DNA of 64,000 bases from Vibrio penaeicida. Its GTDB lineage: Bacteria > Pseudomonadota > Gammaproteobacteria > Enterobacterales > Vibrionaceae. Below the pieces are notes generated by a model. The model ran no database searches. It saw only the letters and a list, made by a program, of their open reading frames with translations, and had not been told where the DNA came from. The position numbers and the translations under genes were made by a program. This document shows positions 25,126-33,856 of the stretch, in pieces. How positions within the stretch are numbered: position 1 is the first letter of the stretch; every line of letters starts with the position of its first letter. Where the stretch lies: the NCBI RefSeq assembly GCF_002933855.1, contig NZ_BFAQ01000029.1:62001-126000 (forward strand), given 5' to 3'.

Positions 25126-25902
25126 ATGCAAAATACGAGTCGATTCGATGGTCGAACGGCCATCATAACTGGAGCCGGAAATGGTATTGGGCGAGCGTGC
25201 GCACTCAAACTGGCGAAGGACGGTGCAAAGGTCCTGATATGTGATATTAACGACAAAGGGCTCGAAGAAACTCAGGCACTGGTTGAGGCCGAAGGTGGGT
25301 ATTGCCAATTACAGGCATTCGATATCTGCAATGAAGATCAGGTATCTGAATCGATTGGACGTTGGGTGTCTGAATTCAAAGTGGACACGTTAATTAACTG
25401 CGCAGGGATCGTGCAGGAAAGCAGTTTTGTTGATATCTCGCTTTCCGAGTGGGAGAAAGTGTTTTCTGTCAATCTCACTGGGGTATTTCTGGTGACTCGT
25501 GCTGTTATCCCGTCCATGTTGGAAAACCAATTCGGCAAAATCGTCAACATCTCTTCTCAGTCGGGTATTTTCGGCAGACCAAGGCGCGTGGCGTACAGTG
25601 CCTCTAAGTTTGGTTTGAATGGATTAACACAGGCGTTAGCGCTGGAACTGGCTCCACACAATATCAACGTAAATGCCATCTGCCCCAGCCGAATCGAATC
25701 GAAAATGACCGAAGAAATTCTGGAATCTCGGGTTGAAAGCACCGGTGAAGACTACGCCTCCGTTCGTGCAAAATACGAGAAAAGCGTACCCATTGGTCGT
25801 TTAGGAACACCCGAAGATGTCGCCTCTTTAACCGCTTACCTAATCAGCGACGAGTCGTCCTACATTACAGGCCAGTTCATTTCGTCATCGGGTGGTCGCT
25901 AA
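25126..25902 (+). CDS. SDR-family sugar/polyol dehydrogenase
   Basis: The 258-residue protein has the cofactor motif TGAGNGIG near residue 16, the NCAGIV strand, the catalytic NISSQSG serine and YSASK Tyr/Lys, and a C-terminal SSYITGQFISSSGGR. Asp in ICDIND after the second strand suggests NAD rather than NADP. It resembles sorbitol/3-oxoacyl reductase-like SDRs. In this locus it is a candidate for the first oxidation of the imported polyol or sugar. The start has GGACGG upstream, after the 19-bp repeat array. The substrate is not readable. Confidence 0.85.
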   Translation: MQNTSRFDGRTAIITGAGNGIGRACALKLAKDGAKVLICDINDKGLEETQALVEAEGGYCQLQAFDICNEDQVSESIGRWVSEFKVDTLINCAGIVQESSFVDISLSEWEKVFSVNLTGVFLVTRAVIPSMLENQFGKIVNISSQSGIFGRPRRVAYSASKFGLNGLTQALALELAPHNINVNAICPSRIESKMTEEILESRVESTGEDYASVRAKYEKSVPIGRLGTPEDVASLTAYLISDESSYITGQFISSSGGR

Positions 25903-25940
25903 GCGATCTTTGAGCAGACGTTATCTTGTTAAAGGAATAA

Positions 25941-27521
25941 ATGGATATGAGCGCAGACAACAAGGCAGAACCTTTGGTTATGGGGATCGATGCCGGGACG
26001 GGTGGTTTAAGAATTGGCGTATTTAATGCTAAAGGTGAATGTCGATACCTGCGAAACCAAGATTATGCCACTTGCTTCCCCAAGCCCGGATGGGCAGAAC
26101 AGAGCCCCGAAGATTGGTGGAGTGCATTGGTAAACTCCGTTCAAACACTGTTTTCGGAATCCGACATTAAGCCTGATCAGATCCGCGCCATAGCAGTGGA
26201 TGGAACCGCAAGCACGGTGGTCTGTGTGGGTGAAAATGGTGAATCCATAGGACCTGCTATTTTATGGATGGATGCCCGTGCCAGCGATCAGGCTGAGAAT
26301 ATCTTTCGCACCGGACATCCGGTTTTAGAGCGCTCCAGTGCTGGCGTAAGTTCTGAGATGATGTTACCCAAGTTGTTATGGCTAAAAGAGAACGATCTAG
26401 AGCGCTTCGAGCAGTCCCGCTATTTTATGGAAGAAGTGGATTATCTAACGATGAAACTCAGCGGTGTTCCAGCACTGAGTATCAATCACATTACGCATCG
26501 ATGGTTTTACAACCCGCGTACTGGAGGCTGGCCCCATGACTTTTATCAACATATTGGGCTCGACAGCATTGTAGAAAAATTTCCAGAACGCGTGGTGCCG
26601 ATGGGAGAGTCGGTCGGCAAAATTTCCGCAGAAGTTGCTGAGTTAACTGGGTTATCTCCCGATACTTTGATCTCAATGGGGGGCTGTGACGCTTACGTAG
26701 GAATGTTAGGACTCAATGCCGTAAGAGAGAATCAAGCCGCATTAATCACGGGATCTTCCCATGTGTTTTTGCCTGTGTCAGACAGCACGACGCCGATTAA
26801 AGGGGTATTTGGACCTCATCCAGATTGTGTGATCCCTGGTTTAACGGTGTATGAAGGGGGGCAGGTTTCGAGTGGCTCGATCATTAAATGGTACAACGAC
26901 AACTTCATTCACGAAGCGATGTTTGACAACCCCGGATTACCAGAAAAAAACACAGATAAGTTGGAGAAACTGACTCAAGAAGCCAAACAGATCTCGATTG
27001 GGTCTGAAGGGTTAATTGTATTGGATTACTGGCAGGGAAACCGCACGCCGCATACCGACTATAAAGTTCAAGGTGCCATTTGGGGGCTGACGTTGAAACA
27101 CAGCAAAGCCCATGTGTATCGGGCGATTTGTGAATCTATTGCCTACGCAACAGAAAGTATGCTGACTCGGCTTCGGAAAAACGGTGTTCACATCAATGCT
27201 ATGTATTTTGGGGGCGGGTTCTCTAAAAGCGATTTCAGTTTGCAGCTTCATGCCGATGTCAGCAACGTCGATATTTACGTGCCTGAGTTTACGGAAGCAA
27301 CCGTACTTGGGTGTGCTATTTGTGCGGCTAAAACTGCAGGGTTTTATGACGATTTAGTCACCGCTTCCGACAACATGGTTACCATCAACAAGGTTATTAA
27401 GCCTAACCCGAAGTCTCACCAAAACTATCAATTCTATTTTGAACTGTACGAAAAAACGTACGACGCAATGATGCCTCTTATGCATGAGATGGCGGAGCGA
27501 CCGGATTCCGAAAGTACATAG
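25941..27521 (+). CDS. FGGY-family carbohydrate kinase (ribulokinase-like)
   Basis: This 526-residue protein has the two FGGY domains: GIDAGTGGLRIGVFNAKG (phosphate loop 1) near the N-terminus, AVDGTASTVV, ILWMDARA, the catalytic Asp in GGCDAYVGMLG, LDYWQGNRTPHTD in the style of ribulokinases, and the adenosine loop GGGFSKSDFSLQLHADV. It would phosphorylate an imported or oxidised sugar or polyol with ATP. It lies 38 bp after the SDR gene, with AAAGGA upstream. Since a second, different FGGY kinase follows two genes on, the two probably act on different isomers or at different positions. Confidence 0.88.
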   Translation: MDMSADNKAEPLVMGIDAGTGGLRIGVFNAKGECRYLRNQDYATCFPKPGWAEQSPEDWWSALVNSVQTLFSESDIKPDQIRAIAVDGTASTVVCVGENGESIGPAILWMDARASDQAENIFRTGHPVLERSSAGVSSEMMLPKLLWLKENDLERFEQSRYFMEEVDYLTMKLSGVPALSINHITHRWFYNPRTGGWPHDFYQHIGLDSIVEKFPERVVPMGESVGKISAEVAELTGLSPDTLISMGGCDAYVGMLGLNAVRENQAALITGSSHVFLPVSDSTTPIKGVFGPHPDCVIPGLTVYEGGQVSSGSIIKWYNDNFIHEAMFDNPGLPEKNTDKLEKLTQEAKQISIGSEGLIVLDYWQGNRTPHTDYKVQGAIWGLTLKHSKAHVYRAICESIAYATESMLTRLRKNGVHINAMYFGGGFSKSDFSLQLHADVSNVDIYVPEFTEATVLGCAICAAKTAGFYDDLVTASDNMVTINKVIKPNPKSHQNYQFYFELYEKTYDAMMPLMHEMAERPDSEST

Positions 27522-27576
27522 AATCCGAACGATATCTAATTGAAATAGGTCAACAGACCATCTACGCGAGGCATAC

Positions 27577-28611
27577 ATGAAAGCGCTAGTAAAAACTCAG
27601 TCAGGCGTTGGGCACCTGAGGTTATGTGACATCCAAAAACCCGCTCCACTCGCCAATGAAGTATTGGTAAAAGTCAAAGCAGCAGGAATATGTGGCACCG
27701 ATCTTCATATCAAAAAAGATACGTTTATTAATTTTCCACCCGTGACTTTAGGGCATGAGTTTTCAGGGGAGATTGTGTCTGTTGGAGAGGCGGTGACCGG
27801 CTTTCAGAAAGGAGACCGCATTGTGTCTCAGCCTCACAAAGGTGGGTGTGGACATTGCCGTTATTGCAAAAATGGTCAGGTCGAAATCTGCCCAGACAAG
27901 AAAGCCATTGGTTATAAGATTGATGGCTGTTTTTCAGAGTTTATCTGCATGCCAGCCACCTCATTACACCGAATACCCGACTCATTGTCTTTTGAAGAAG
28001 CTGCACTGGCAGAGCCGCTTGCCGTTGGGGTGAAAGCGGTGTTAGAGCGCAGCAAAGTCGAGCCTAATGATGTCGTTGTGGTGTTAGGTTGTGGCGCGAT
28101 TGGGTTACTTGCCGCTGCGGCAGCCAAAGCCAGTGGAGCCAGAAAGGTTCTGGTGACTGGAACAGATAACGACCTTGATGTTCGGTTAAGAATCGCGAAA
28201 GAGATGGGCATGGACGATGCAATAAGCGTTCAGCAGGTGGACATCAAACAGAAGGTTGCGGAATGGACACATGGGCTAGGTGCCGATCTGGTCGTGGAAG
28301 CCAGCGGCGCACCAGCGGCGATTCATCAAGCGTTCGATTTGGTGCGTCGGGATGGTCGAATCTGTGCCATAGGGTTAACCGGAAAGGACTCAGTACCCGT
28401 GCCGTGGAATCTGGCGATGCACAATTCGGTGACCTTATCTTGCAGCTACAGCACCAGTTGGACCAGTTGGGAAACTGCGATTGATTTGCTTGATTCGAAG
28501 CGAGTCAATGTTGCCCCTTTAATGTCCGGGACCTATTCATTGCAGGACTTTGAGAGTGCTTTTCAGCAGCTAGAAAACCTGCAAGCGGTTAAAAACCTGT
28601 TCGTTTTCTGA
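27577..28611 (+). CDS. Zinc-dependent medium-chain alcohol/polyol dehydrogenase (sorbitol-dehydrogenase-like)
   Basis: The 344-residue protein has the catalytic zinc set AGICGTDLH and LGHEFSGE, the structural zinc loop C-x2-C-x2-C-x7-C in GCGHCRYCKNGQVEIC, the AEPLAVGVKA helix, and NAD site GCGAIGLLAA. It belongs to the L-iditol/threonine dehydrogenase group. It is the second dehydrogenase of this locus, lying between the two kinases, and probably oxidises a second hydroxyl or another isomer of the polyol. It is only distantly similar to the EltD-like enzyme of region 1. Confidence 0.87.
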   Translation: MKALVKTQSGVGHLRLCDIQKPAPLANEVLVKVKAAGICGTDLHIKKDTFINFPPVTLGHEFSGEIVSVGEAVTGFQKGDRIVSQPHKGGCGHCRYCKNGQVEICPDKKAIGYKIDGCFSEFICMPATSLHRIPDSLSFEEAALAEPLAVGVKAVLERSKVEPNDVVVVLGCGAIGLLAAAAAKASGARKVLVTGTDNDLDVRLRIAKEMGMDDAISVQQVDIKQKVAEWTHGLGADLVVEASGAPAAIHQAFDLVRRDGRICAIGLTGKDSVPVPWNLAMHNSVTLSCSYSTSWTSWETAIDLLDSKRVNVAPLMSGTYSLQDFESAFQQLENLQAVKNLFVF

Positions 28612-28628
28612 GAGTTTGAGGGGGTAGC

Positions 28629-30179
28629 ATGAACAAGAGTGAAAAGTTGCTGATAGGTGTTGATAGCAGTACCAGTGCAACCAAGGTGATAGTGTTTTCT
28701 ATGTCGGGGAAAATCATTGCTGAAAGTGCTCATAGCTACCCTCTTATTATGGAAAAACCGGGTTGGGTTGAGCAGAAAGCTGACGATTGGTGGAATGCGT
28801 TTATTGCTGGGTGCCAGGAGGTGATGCGTCACCCAGATGTGGATGCGAGGAAGATTGCTGGCATCGGTATTACCCATCAAAGGTTCACTTTTGTTCCCGT
28901 TGATTCAGACATGAAACCGCTTCGAAATGCTATTTTGTGGAATGACATTCGATGCAGTGAAGAAGCGGAATTTGCTGGAAGAGAAATTGGTGCGCAACAG
29001 ATATTCAGTAAGACAGGGTATGCACCAGGGCAATGGACTTTGTACAAAGCTCTTTGGCTAAAACGCCACGAACCCGACCTTTATTCACGCACGTTTAAAC
29101 TGATGCTGGTACAAGATTACTTGGTTTACCAACTTACTCGCCAATTGGTTACCCTTAGCGGTGCAGCAACCATGACAGGTGCCCTCGATATCGAAACTCC
29201 GACTCAATGGGCCAGCGAAATTATTGGTGCTCTAGGCGTAAGAAAAGACATATGGATTGATACGATCTTACCCGGTTGCACTATTGCGGGAGCCGTCACG
29301 AAAGAAGCTAGCAAGATAACGGGGCTGAATGAAGGAATTCCCGTTGTGGTGACGGCCGGGGATCAACCATGTGGCATTCTTGGTGCGGGTGTTACGGAAC
29401 CGGGTGAGATTGGTATCAACGGTGGTACATCTTGCACCAATGAAATGCTGGTGAAAAGTTTGCCCTCCCGAGATCGGCAAGATTACATTATTGAACTCAG
29501 CCCTTCTGGTAACTATGTGATGGAAAATTACATCTCAAGCGGTGGCTCGGCACTGATGAAGTGGTATAGAAATAATTTTTGTTTGAGTGGTAATAACGAA
29601 GAAGTGTGCCCTGATTGGAGTGATGTTTATCTGTCTGCGGAGCGAAGCCCCGTCGGGAATAGTGGCATGATGATTGTGCCGTATTTTCAGGGAGCAAACG
29701 GGCCTTATTGGGATTTAAATGCACGCGGGATGGCGTTCGGGCTTCACACTGAACATGGTCAACCACAGATGGTTCGCGGAATCATGGAAGGGCTGGCTTA
29801 TGAGTCGAGACGGCAAGGGGAGCTGATGGAAGTGGGCGCGAAAACGGTAATAGAGCAGATTAAAATGTACGGCGGTTCTGCCCGAAGTGATGTTTGGAAT
29901 CAGATTTTCGCCGATGTGTTTAATAAGCCCTTATTGGTCCCTGATACGGCAGAAACCACAGCATTGGGTGCCGCGATAAGTGCTGCTGTCGGTTGTGGTG
30001 AATACAACGATTGCAAGTCAGCGGCAGATAAGATGGTGTCAGTAAAGCGCTGCTTTAACCCGATTTCGAAGAATGTTGATATCTACAATGAGTACTATCA
30101 AAAGGTATATTTGCATCTCCATGACGCAGTGAAAACCTTATCCAAAGCCAATGCTCAAATCACGTCGAATCTCGTTTAA
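28629..30179 (+). CDS. FGGY-family carbohydrate kinase (xylulokinase/LsrK-like)
   Basis: The 516-residue protein has phosphate loop 1 GVDSSTSATKVIVFS, GITHQRFTFV, ILWNDIRC, catalytic Asp in TAGDQPCGILGAG, FQGANGPYWD, and the adenosine loop MYGGSARSDVWNQIFADVF with the final TTALGAA. It is closer to xylulokinase-, gluconokinase- and LsrK-type enzymes than to the ribulokinase-like kinase upstream. It lies 17 bp after the dehydrogenase gene with GAGGGGG before the ATG, and is the last gene of the locus. No clear terminator follows within 100 bp. The phosphorylated position and sugar are unknown. Confidence 0.88.
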   Translation: MNKSEKLLIGVDSSTSATKVIVFSMSGKIIAESAHSYPLIMEKPGWVEQKADDWWNAFIAGCQEVMRHPDVDARKIAGIGITHQRFTFVPVDSDMKPLRNAILWNDIRCSEEAEFAGREIGAQQIFSKTGYAPGQWTLYKALWLKRHEPDLYSRTFKLMLVQDYLVYQLTRQLVTLSGAATMTGALDIETPTQWASEIIGALGVRKDIWIDTILPGCTIAGAVTKEASKITGLNEGIPVVVTAGDQPCGILGAGVTEPGEIGINGGTSCTNEMLVKSLPSRDRQDYIIELSPSGNYVMENYISSGGSALMKWYRNNFCLSGNNEEVCPDWSDVYLSAERSPVGNSGMMIVPYFQGANGPYWDLNARGMAFGLHTEHGQPQMVRGIMEGLAYESRRQGELMEVGAKTVIEQIKMYGGSARSDVWNQIFADVFNKPLLVPDTAETTALGAAISAAVGCGEYNDCKSAADKMVSVKRCFNPISKNVDIYNEYYQKVYLHLHDAVKTLSKANAQITSNLV

Positions 30180-30283
30180 AAGTCTAATGACAGGCACTAA
30201 TAGAAGAAACGGCTTTGCCCCTGCATTTTGAGTTGGTTTGAGTATAAACTAAACACAGAATCTCAGCACAATGTAGTCAGCTC

Positions 30284-31060
30284 ATGCCCCCACTTTTTGA
30301 TACCCATTGCCATTTCGACTTTGACGTGTTTTCTCATACCGATGCAGAACTTGCATTGGCTAAGCAATCTGGTGTTGAGCGAATCTTGATTCCTGCTGTT
30401 GGCTTGGTTAACTGGGATAAAGTGAACGAGCTTGCTTCTAGCCACCAAGAAATTTACTTCGCATTAGGGCTTCACCCTTATTTCATCGACCAACATCTGG
30501 ATACGCATTTGGAACAGCTGGACAGCAGGCTCCATGATCGTAGTAACAAATGTGTCGCTGTAGGTGAGTGTGGATTGGATTTTTATTCCGGTAACGATAC
30601 CCAACTAAAACAAGAAGCACTGTTTTTGGGGCAGATTGAATTGGCAAAACGACATCAACTCCCATTGATTCTTCATCAAAGAAAATCACATCAATTGATG
30701 GTGTCGATGCTTAGAAAATCGCAATTTGATGGTGGAGGAGTGATTCATGGTTTCAGTGGTAGCTTTCAACAAGCCAAGGATTGGATTGATCTAGGGTTTG
30801 CGATTGGGGTTGGTGGAACAATTACTTATCCAAGAGCTCAAAAAACACGCAATACGGTCACTAAATTACCCCTCGATTCCTTGGTGTTAGAAACCGATTC
30901 ACCCGATATGCCTATGAATGGATATCAAGGAAAGCCAAATCACCCTGAGTACTTACCTCTAGTCTTGGAATGTCTTGCGGAGCTCAAAAAAAGAACAAAG
31001 CAAACGATTGCGCCACAGCTGTGGAGTAAAAGCAATTTAGTGTTCGGAATTTGTGAATAA
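30284..31060 (+). CDS. TatD-family metal-dependent hydrolase (YjjV-like)
   Basis: This 258-residue protein opens with the metal-binding FDTHCHFDF and carries ALGLHPYF, GECGLDFY, LILHQRKSH, VIHGFSGSF and LETDSPDMP, the ordered metal-ligand motifs of TatD-type deoxyribonucleases and hydrolases. The length is normal. A gene of this kind precedes nupC in vibrios as I recall. It marks the return to conserved chromosomal order after the sugar loci. The cellular role is not certain; family members have 3'-5' exonuclease or deacylase activity. Confidence 0.87.
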   Translation: MPPLFDTHCHFDFDVFSHTDAELALAKQSGVERILIPAVGLVNWDKVNELASSHQEIYFALGLHPYFIDQHLDTHLEQLDSRLHDRSNKCVAVGECGLDFYSGNDTQLKQEALFLGQIELAKRHQLPLILHQRKSHQLMVSMLRKSQFDGGGVIHGFSGSFQQAKDWIDLGFAIGVGGTITYPRAQKTRNTVTKLPLDSLVLETDSPDMPMNGYQGKPNHPEYLPLVLECLAELKKRTKQTIAPQLWSKSNLVFGICE

Positions 31061-31104
31061 ATCGCCATATTCACTGAAAGTTCCGCGAGCATACGTTTGC
31101 TTTG

Positions 31105-31199
31105 TGTGATTGTTGTCACAATTTATAATGATACAAGAGTGAATAAGGCACGAATTTGTGACTATGCCATTACTTTATTTATAGCGGGGTGATTATAAT
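31105..31199 (+). promoter_or_regulatory. nupC promoter region with two CRP-type sites
   Basis: TGTGA-TTGTTG-TCACA (31105-31120) is a perfect CRP consensus. A weaker TGTGA-CTATGC-CATTA lies at 31156-31170, centred 51 bp further on. TATAAT at 31194-31199 implies a start near 31206, putting the sites at about -42 and -93. That is the layout of E. coli CytR/CRP-controlled nucleoside promoters, with room for CytR between the sites. Another TATAAT at 31124 may be a second promoter. Confidence 0.62.
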
Positions 31200-31266
31200 G
31201 CCCACGCTTCATATAAGCGCCAATTTGTAACACGCCAATAAATAACTAATAAGGAAGTCATAAACT

Positions 31267-32529
31267 ATGAGCCTGTTTATGAGCCTCGTCGGTATCGTTG
31301 TACTGCTAGGAATTGCAGTACTGTTATCCGGCAACCGCAAAGCAATTAATTTCAGAACAGTGGGTGGTGCTTTTGCTATCCAATTCGCACTCGGTGCTTT
31401 TGTTCTATACATCCCTTGGGGTCGTGATCTTCTGGCTGCATTCTCTGCAGGTGTTCAGAATGTGATCGACTACGGTAAAGACGGAACAGGTTTCCTGTTC
31501 GGTAGCTTAGTTAACTTCTCTGTTGACGGTATTGGCTTCATCTTTGCTTTCCAAGTTCTACCAACGCTAATCTTCTTCTCAGCACTTATCTCCGTTCTTT
31601 ACTACGTAGGTATCATGCAGTGGGTAATTAAGATTCTTGGTGGTGCTCTTCAAAAAGCATTGGGCACATCTCGTGCAGAATCCATGTCGGCAGCAGCTAA
31701 CATTTTTGTAGGTCAAACAGAAGCGCCTCTAGTCGTTCGTCCTTTCGTTCCTAAGATGACTCAATCTGAGTTGTTTGCGGTAATGTGTGGTGGTCTAGCA
31801 TCTGTAGCGGGTGGTGTACTAGCTGGTTACGCTTCAATGGGTGTACCTCTAGAGTACCTAGTTGCCGCGTCCTTCATGGCAGCACCTGGTGGTCTTCTGT
31901 TCGCTAAAATCATCATGCCTGAAACTGAAAAGGCAAAAGATGACATCGATTCTGATATCGATGGCGGCGACGACAAACCAGCTAACGTAATTGATGCAGC
32001 AGCAGGCGGCGCGTCTGTTGGTCTTCAGCTAGCACTAAACGTTGGTGCAATGTTATTGGCATTCATCGGTCTTATCGCTCTAGTGAACGGCGTTCTTGGT
32101 GGCGTTGGTGGCTGGTTCGGTATGCCTGAACTGACTCTAGAACTTGTCCTTGGCTGGGTATTCGCTCCTCTTGCATTCGTTATTGGTGTGCCTTGGGAAG
32201 AAGCGACACTTGCAGGTTCATTCATCGGTCAGAAGATTGTTGTAAACGAATTCGTTGCTTACTTGAACTTCACACCATACATCGGTGAAGGTGCGAAAGT
32301 TGTAGCGGAAACTGGTCTGCCAATGTCTGAGAAGACGACAGCAATCATCGCATTTGCACTGTGTGGTTTCGCGAACTTATCATCTATCGCGATTCTACTT
32401 GGTGGTCTAGGTAGCCTTGCGCCTTCACGCCGTCACGACATCGCTCGTATGGGTGTGAAAGCTGTAGTTGCAGGTACGTTATCTAACTTAATGGCAGCGA
32501 CCATCGCTGGCCTATTCTTATCTTTCTAA
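31267..32529 (+). CDS. nupC: Concentrative nucleoside transporter, NupC family
   Basis: The 420-residue integral membrane protein shows the CNT family features: N-terminal hydrophobic segments, the nucleoside gate motif FVGQTEAPLVVRPF near residue 155, GGLASVAGGVLAGYASMGV, and a C-terminal nucleoside recognition domain with ALCGFANLSSIAILLGGLGSLAPSRR. It imports nucleosides with Na+ or H+. Codon choice looks optimised for strong expression, unlike the sugar loci upstream. It sits directly before the deo genes that degrade the imported (deoxy)nucleosides and is closed by a strong terminator. Confidence 0.93.
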   Translation: MSLFMSLVGIVVLLGIAVLLSGNRKAINFRTVGGAFAIQFALGAFVLYIPWGRDLLAAFSAGVQNVIDYGKDGTGFLFGSLVNFSVDGIGFIFAFQVLPTLIFFSALISVLYYVGIMQWVIKILGGALQKALGTSRAESMSAAANIFVGQTEAPLVVRPFVPKMTQSELFAVMCGGLASVAGGVLAGYASMGVPLEYLVAASFMAAPGGLLFAKIIMPETEKAKDDIDSDIDGGDDKPANVIDAAAGGASVGLQLALNVGAMLLAFIGLIALVNGVLGGVGGWFGMPELTLELVLGWVFAPLAFVIGVPWEEATLAGSFIGQKIVVNEFVAYLNFTPYIGEGAKVVAETGLPMSEKTTAIIAFALCGFANLSSIAILLGGLGSLAPSRRHDIARMGVKAVVAGTLSNLMAATIAGLFLSF

Positions 32530-32566
32530 GTGTAAAGAGAAAGATTATATAGACGCCACGAAAACC

Positions 32567-32602
32567 AACCCCGTAGCAAGAGATTGCTGCGGGGTTTTTT
32601 TG
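32567..32602 (+). terminator. Rho-independent terminator after nupC
   Basis: AACCCCGTAGCAA pairs with TTGCTGCGGGGTT around GAGA and runs into seven T. This is a strong intrinsic terminator. Confidence 0.92.
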
Positions 32603-32954
32603 TTTTAAGCGGACTGAATTTTTTGAGATACAAACCGTTTGCGTCACATGGAATGCTATTGTTTTGAACAAATAGAGCGTATTGTATAGAACGTGAAAAG
32701 GTCAGACCTTTGCAGGAAGCAAAGAGACCAGAATTTGTGAAAAACGTTAGCCACGACTTAGGCATCAAAACTTAACGTTGTGCCATAGACCTTATGGGTA
32801 CTGTGCGGTGACAGGGATAGCAATTGAACTCGACATCTCGCCTTCTAGTAAAGCGAAAATGAATGAGTTCAAGTCTTCAGGGAACCAAGTCCGTTCATGT
32901 TGTGATGAGTTACCAAACTCACTTACTAATTGAATAAACTGATCGGAGATAGAA
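32603..32954 (+). promoter_or_regulatory. deoC leader/promoter region with stem-loops
   Basis: No gene is seen in about 350 bp. GGTC-CTTTGC-AGGAA-GCAAAG-GACC forms a hairpin around 32700-32728. TTGAACTC and GAGTTCAA can pair across about 30 bases further on. Several promoter-like elements (TTGAAC...TATAGA near 32665) precede them. A long structured untranslated leader for the deo operon is plausible. I see no clear CRP site. Confidence 0.4.
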
Positions 32955-33731
32955 ATGAGCGATTTAAAAGCAGCAGCTCTACGTGCACTTAAACTGATGG
33001 ATTTGACTACGCTGAATGATGATGACACAGATGCGAAGGTGGTTTCGCTATGTCATAACGCAAAATCAGCAGTCGGCAACACGGCCGCCATCTGTATTTA
33101 CCCTCGCTTTATTCCTATTGCTAAGAAGACACTGCGCGAGCAAGGTACACCAGATGTTCGCATCGCGACCGTTACCAACTTCCCACACGGCAATGACGAC
33201 ATCGATATTGCGGTTGCTGAAACTAAAGCAGCAGTCGCCTATGGTGCTGATGAAGTTGACGTTGTTTTTCCATACCGCGCACTGATTGCAGGTAATGAGA
33301 AAGTCGGCTTCGAACTGGTTAAACAGTGTAAAGAAGCGTGTGGCGATATCCTTCTTAAAGTGATCATTGAAACAGGTGAACTTAAAGAAGAAGCATTGAT
33401 CAAGAAGGCGTCTCAAATTTGTATTGAAGCGGGCGCTGACTTCATTAAAACCTCTACGGGTAAGGTGCCTGTCAATGCCACTCCTGAATACGCGCGTATG
33501 ATGCTGGAAGTGATCCGCGACATGGGCGTAGCAGAAACCGTTGGTTTTAAACCGGCTGGTGGTGTTCGAACTGCGGAAGACGCAGCAGCATACCTAGCAA
33601 TGGCAGACGAGATCCTAGGTGACAACTGGGTGGATGCTCGTCACTACCGCTTTGGTGCATCAAGCCTGCTAACCAATCTACTGAATACATTAGAAGTAAC
33701 AGACAAAACGGCTGATCCAGCCGCTTACTAA
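32955..33731 (+). CDS. deoC: Deoxyribose-phosphate aldolase
   Basis: The 258-residue class I aldolase has the expected motifs: DLTTLNDDDTDAKV at the N-terminus, the reactive Lys region ILLKVIIETGEL, and the Schiff-base Lys in DFIKTSTGKV near residue 168, followed by GFKPAGGVR. It splits 2-deoxyribose 5-phosphate to acetaldehyde and glyceraldehyde 3-phosphate in deoxynucleoside catabolism. It is the first gene of the deo operon, with GGAGATAG before the ATG. Confidence 0.95.
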   Translation: MSDLKAAALRALKLMDLTTLNDDDTDAKVVSLCHNAKSAVGNTAAICIYPRFIPIAKKTLREQGTPDVRIATVTNFPHGNDDIDIAVAETKAAVAYGADEVDVVFPYRALIAGNEKVGFELVKQCKEACGDILLKVIIETGELKEEALIKKASQICIEAGADFIKTSTGKVPVNATPEYARMMLEVIRDMGVAETVGFKPAGGVRTAEDAAAYLAMADEILGDNWVDARHYRFGASSLLTNLLNTLEVTDKTADPAAY

Positions 33732-33856
33732 TATACTCGTCATATTTGGAGTATAAGAACAGCAAGATCTGTTTGATTGTGGGCGATGTCCTCTCGCCCG
33801 CATTCAGCCTCTATTCCCTACAAAGCCGGACCAATAGAGTCCGGTAGGAACTGACA

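Noticed and set aside
20344..30179. An lsr (autoinducer-2) operon
   Set aside because: Two permeases, a kinase and an aldolase recall lsr, but the aldolase is class II, LsrG and LsrR types are absent and the ATPase and binding protein are divergent.
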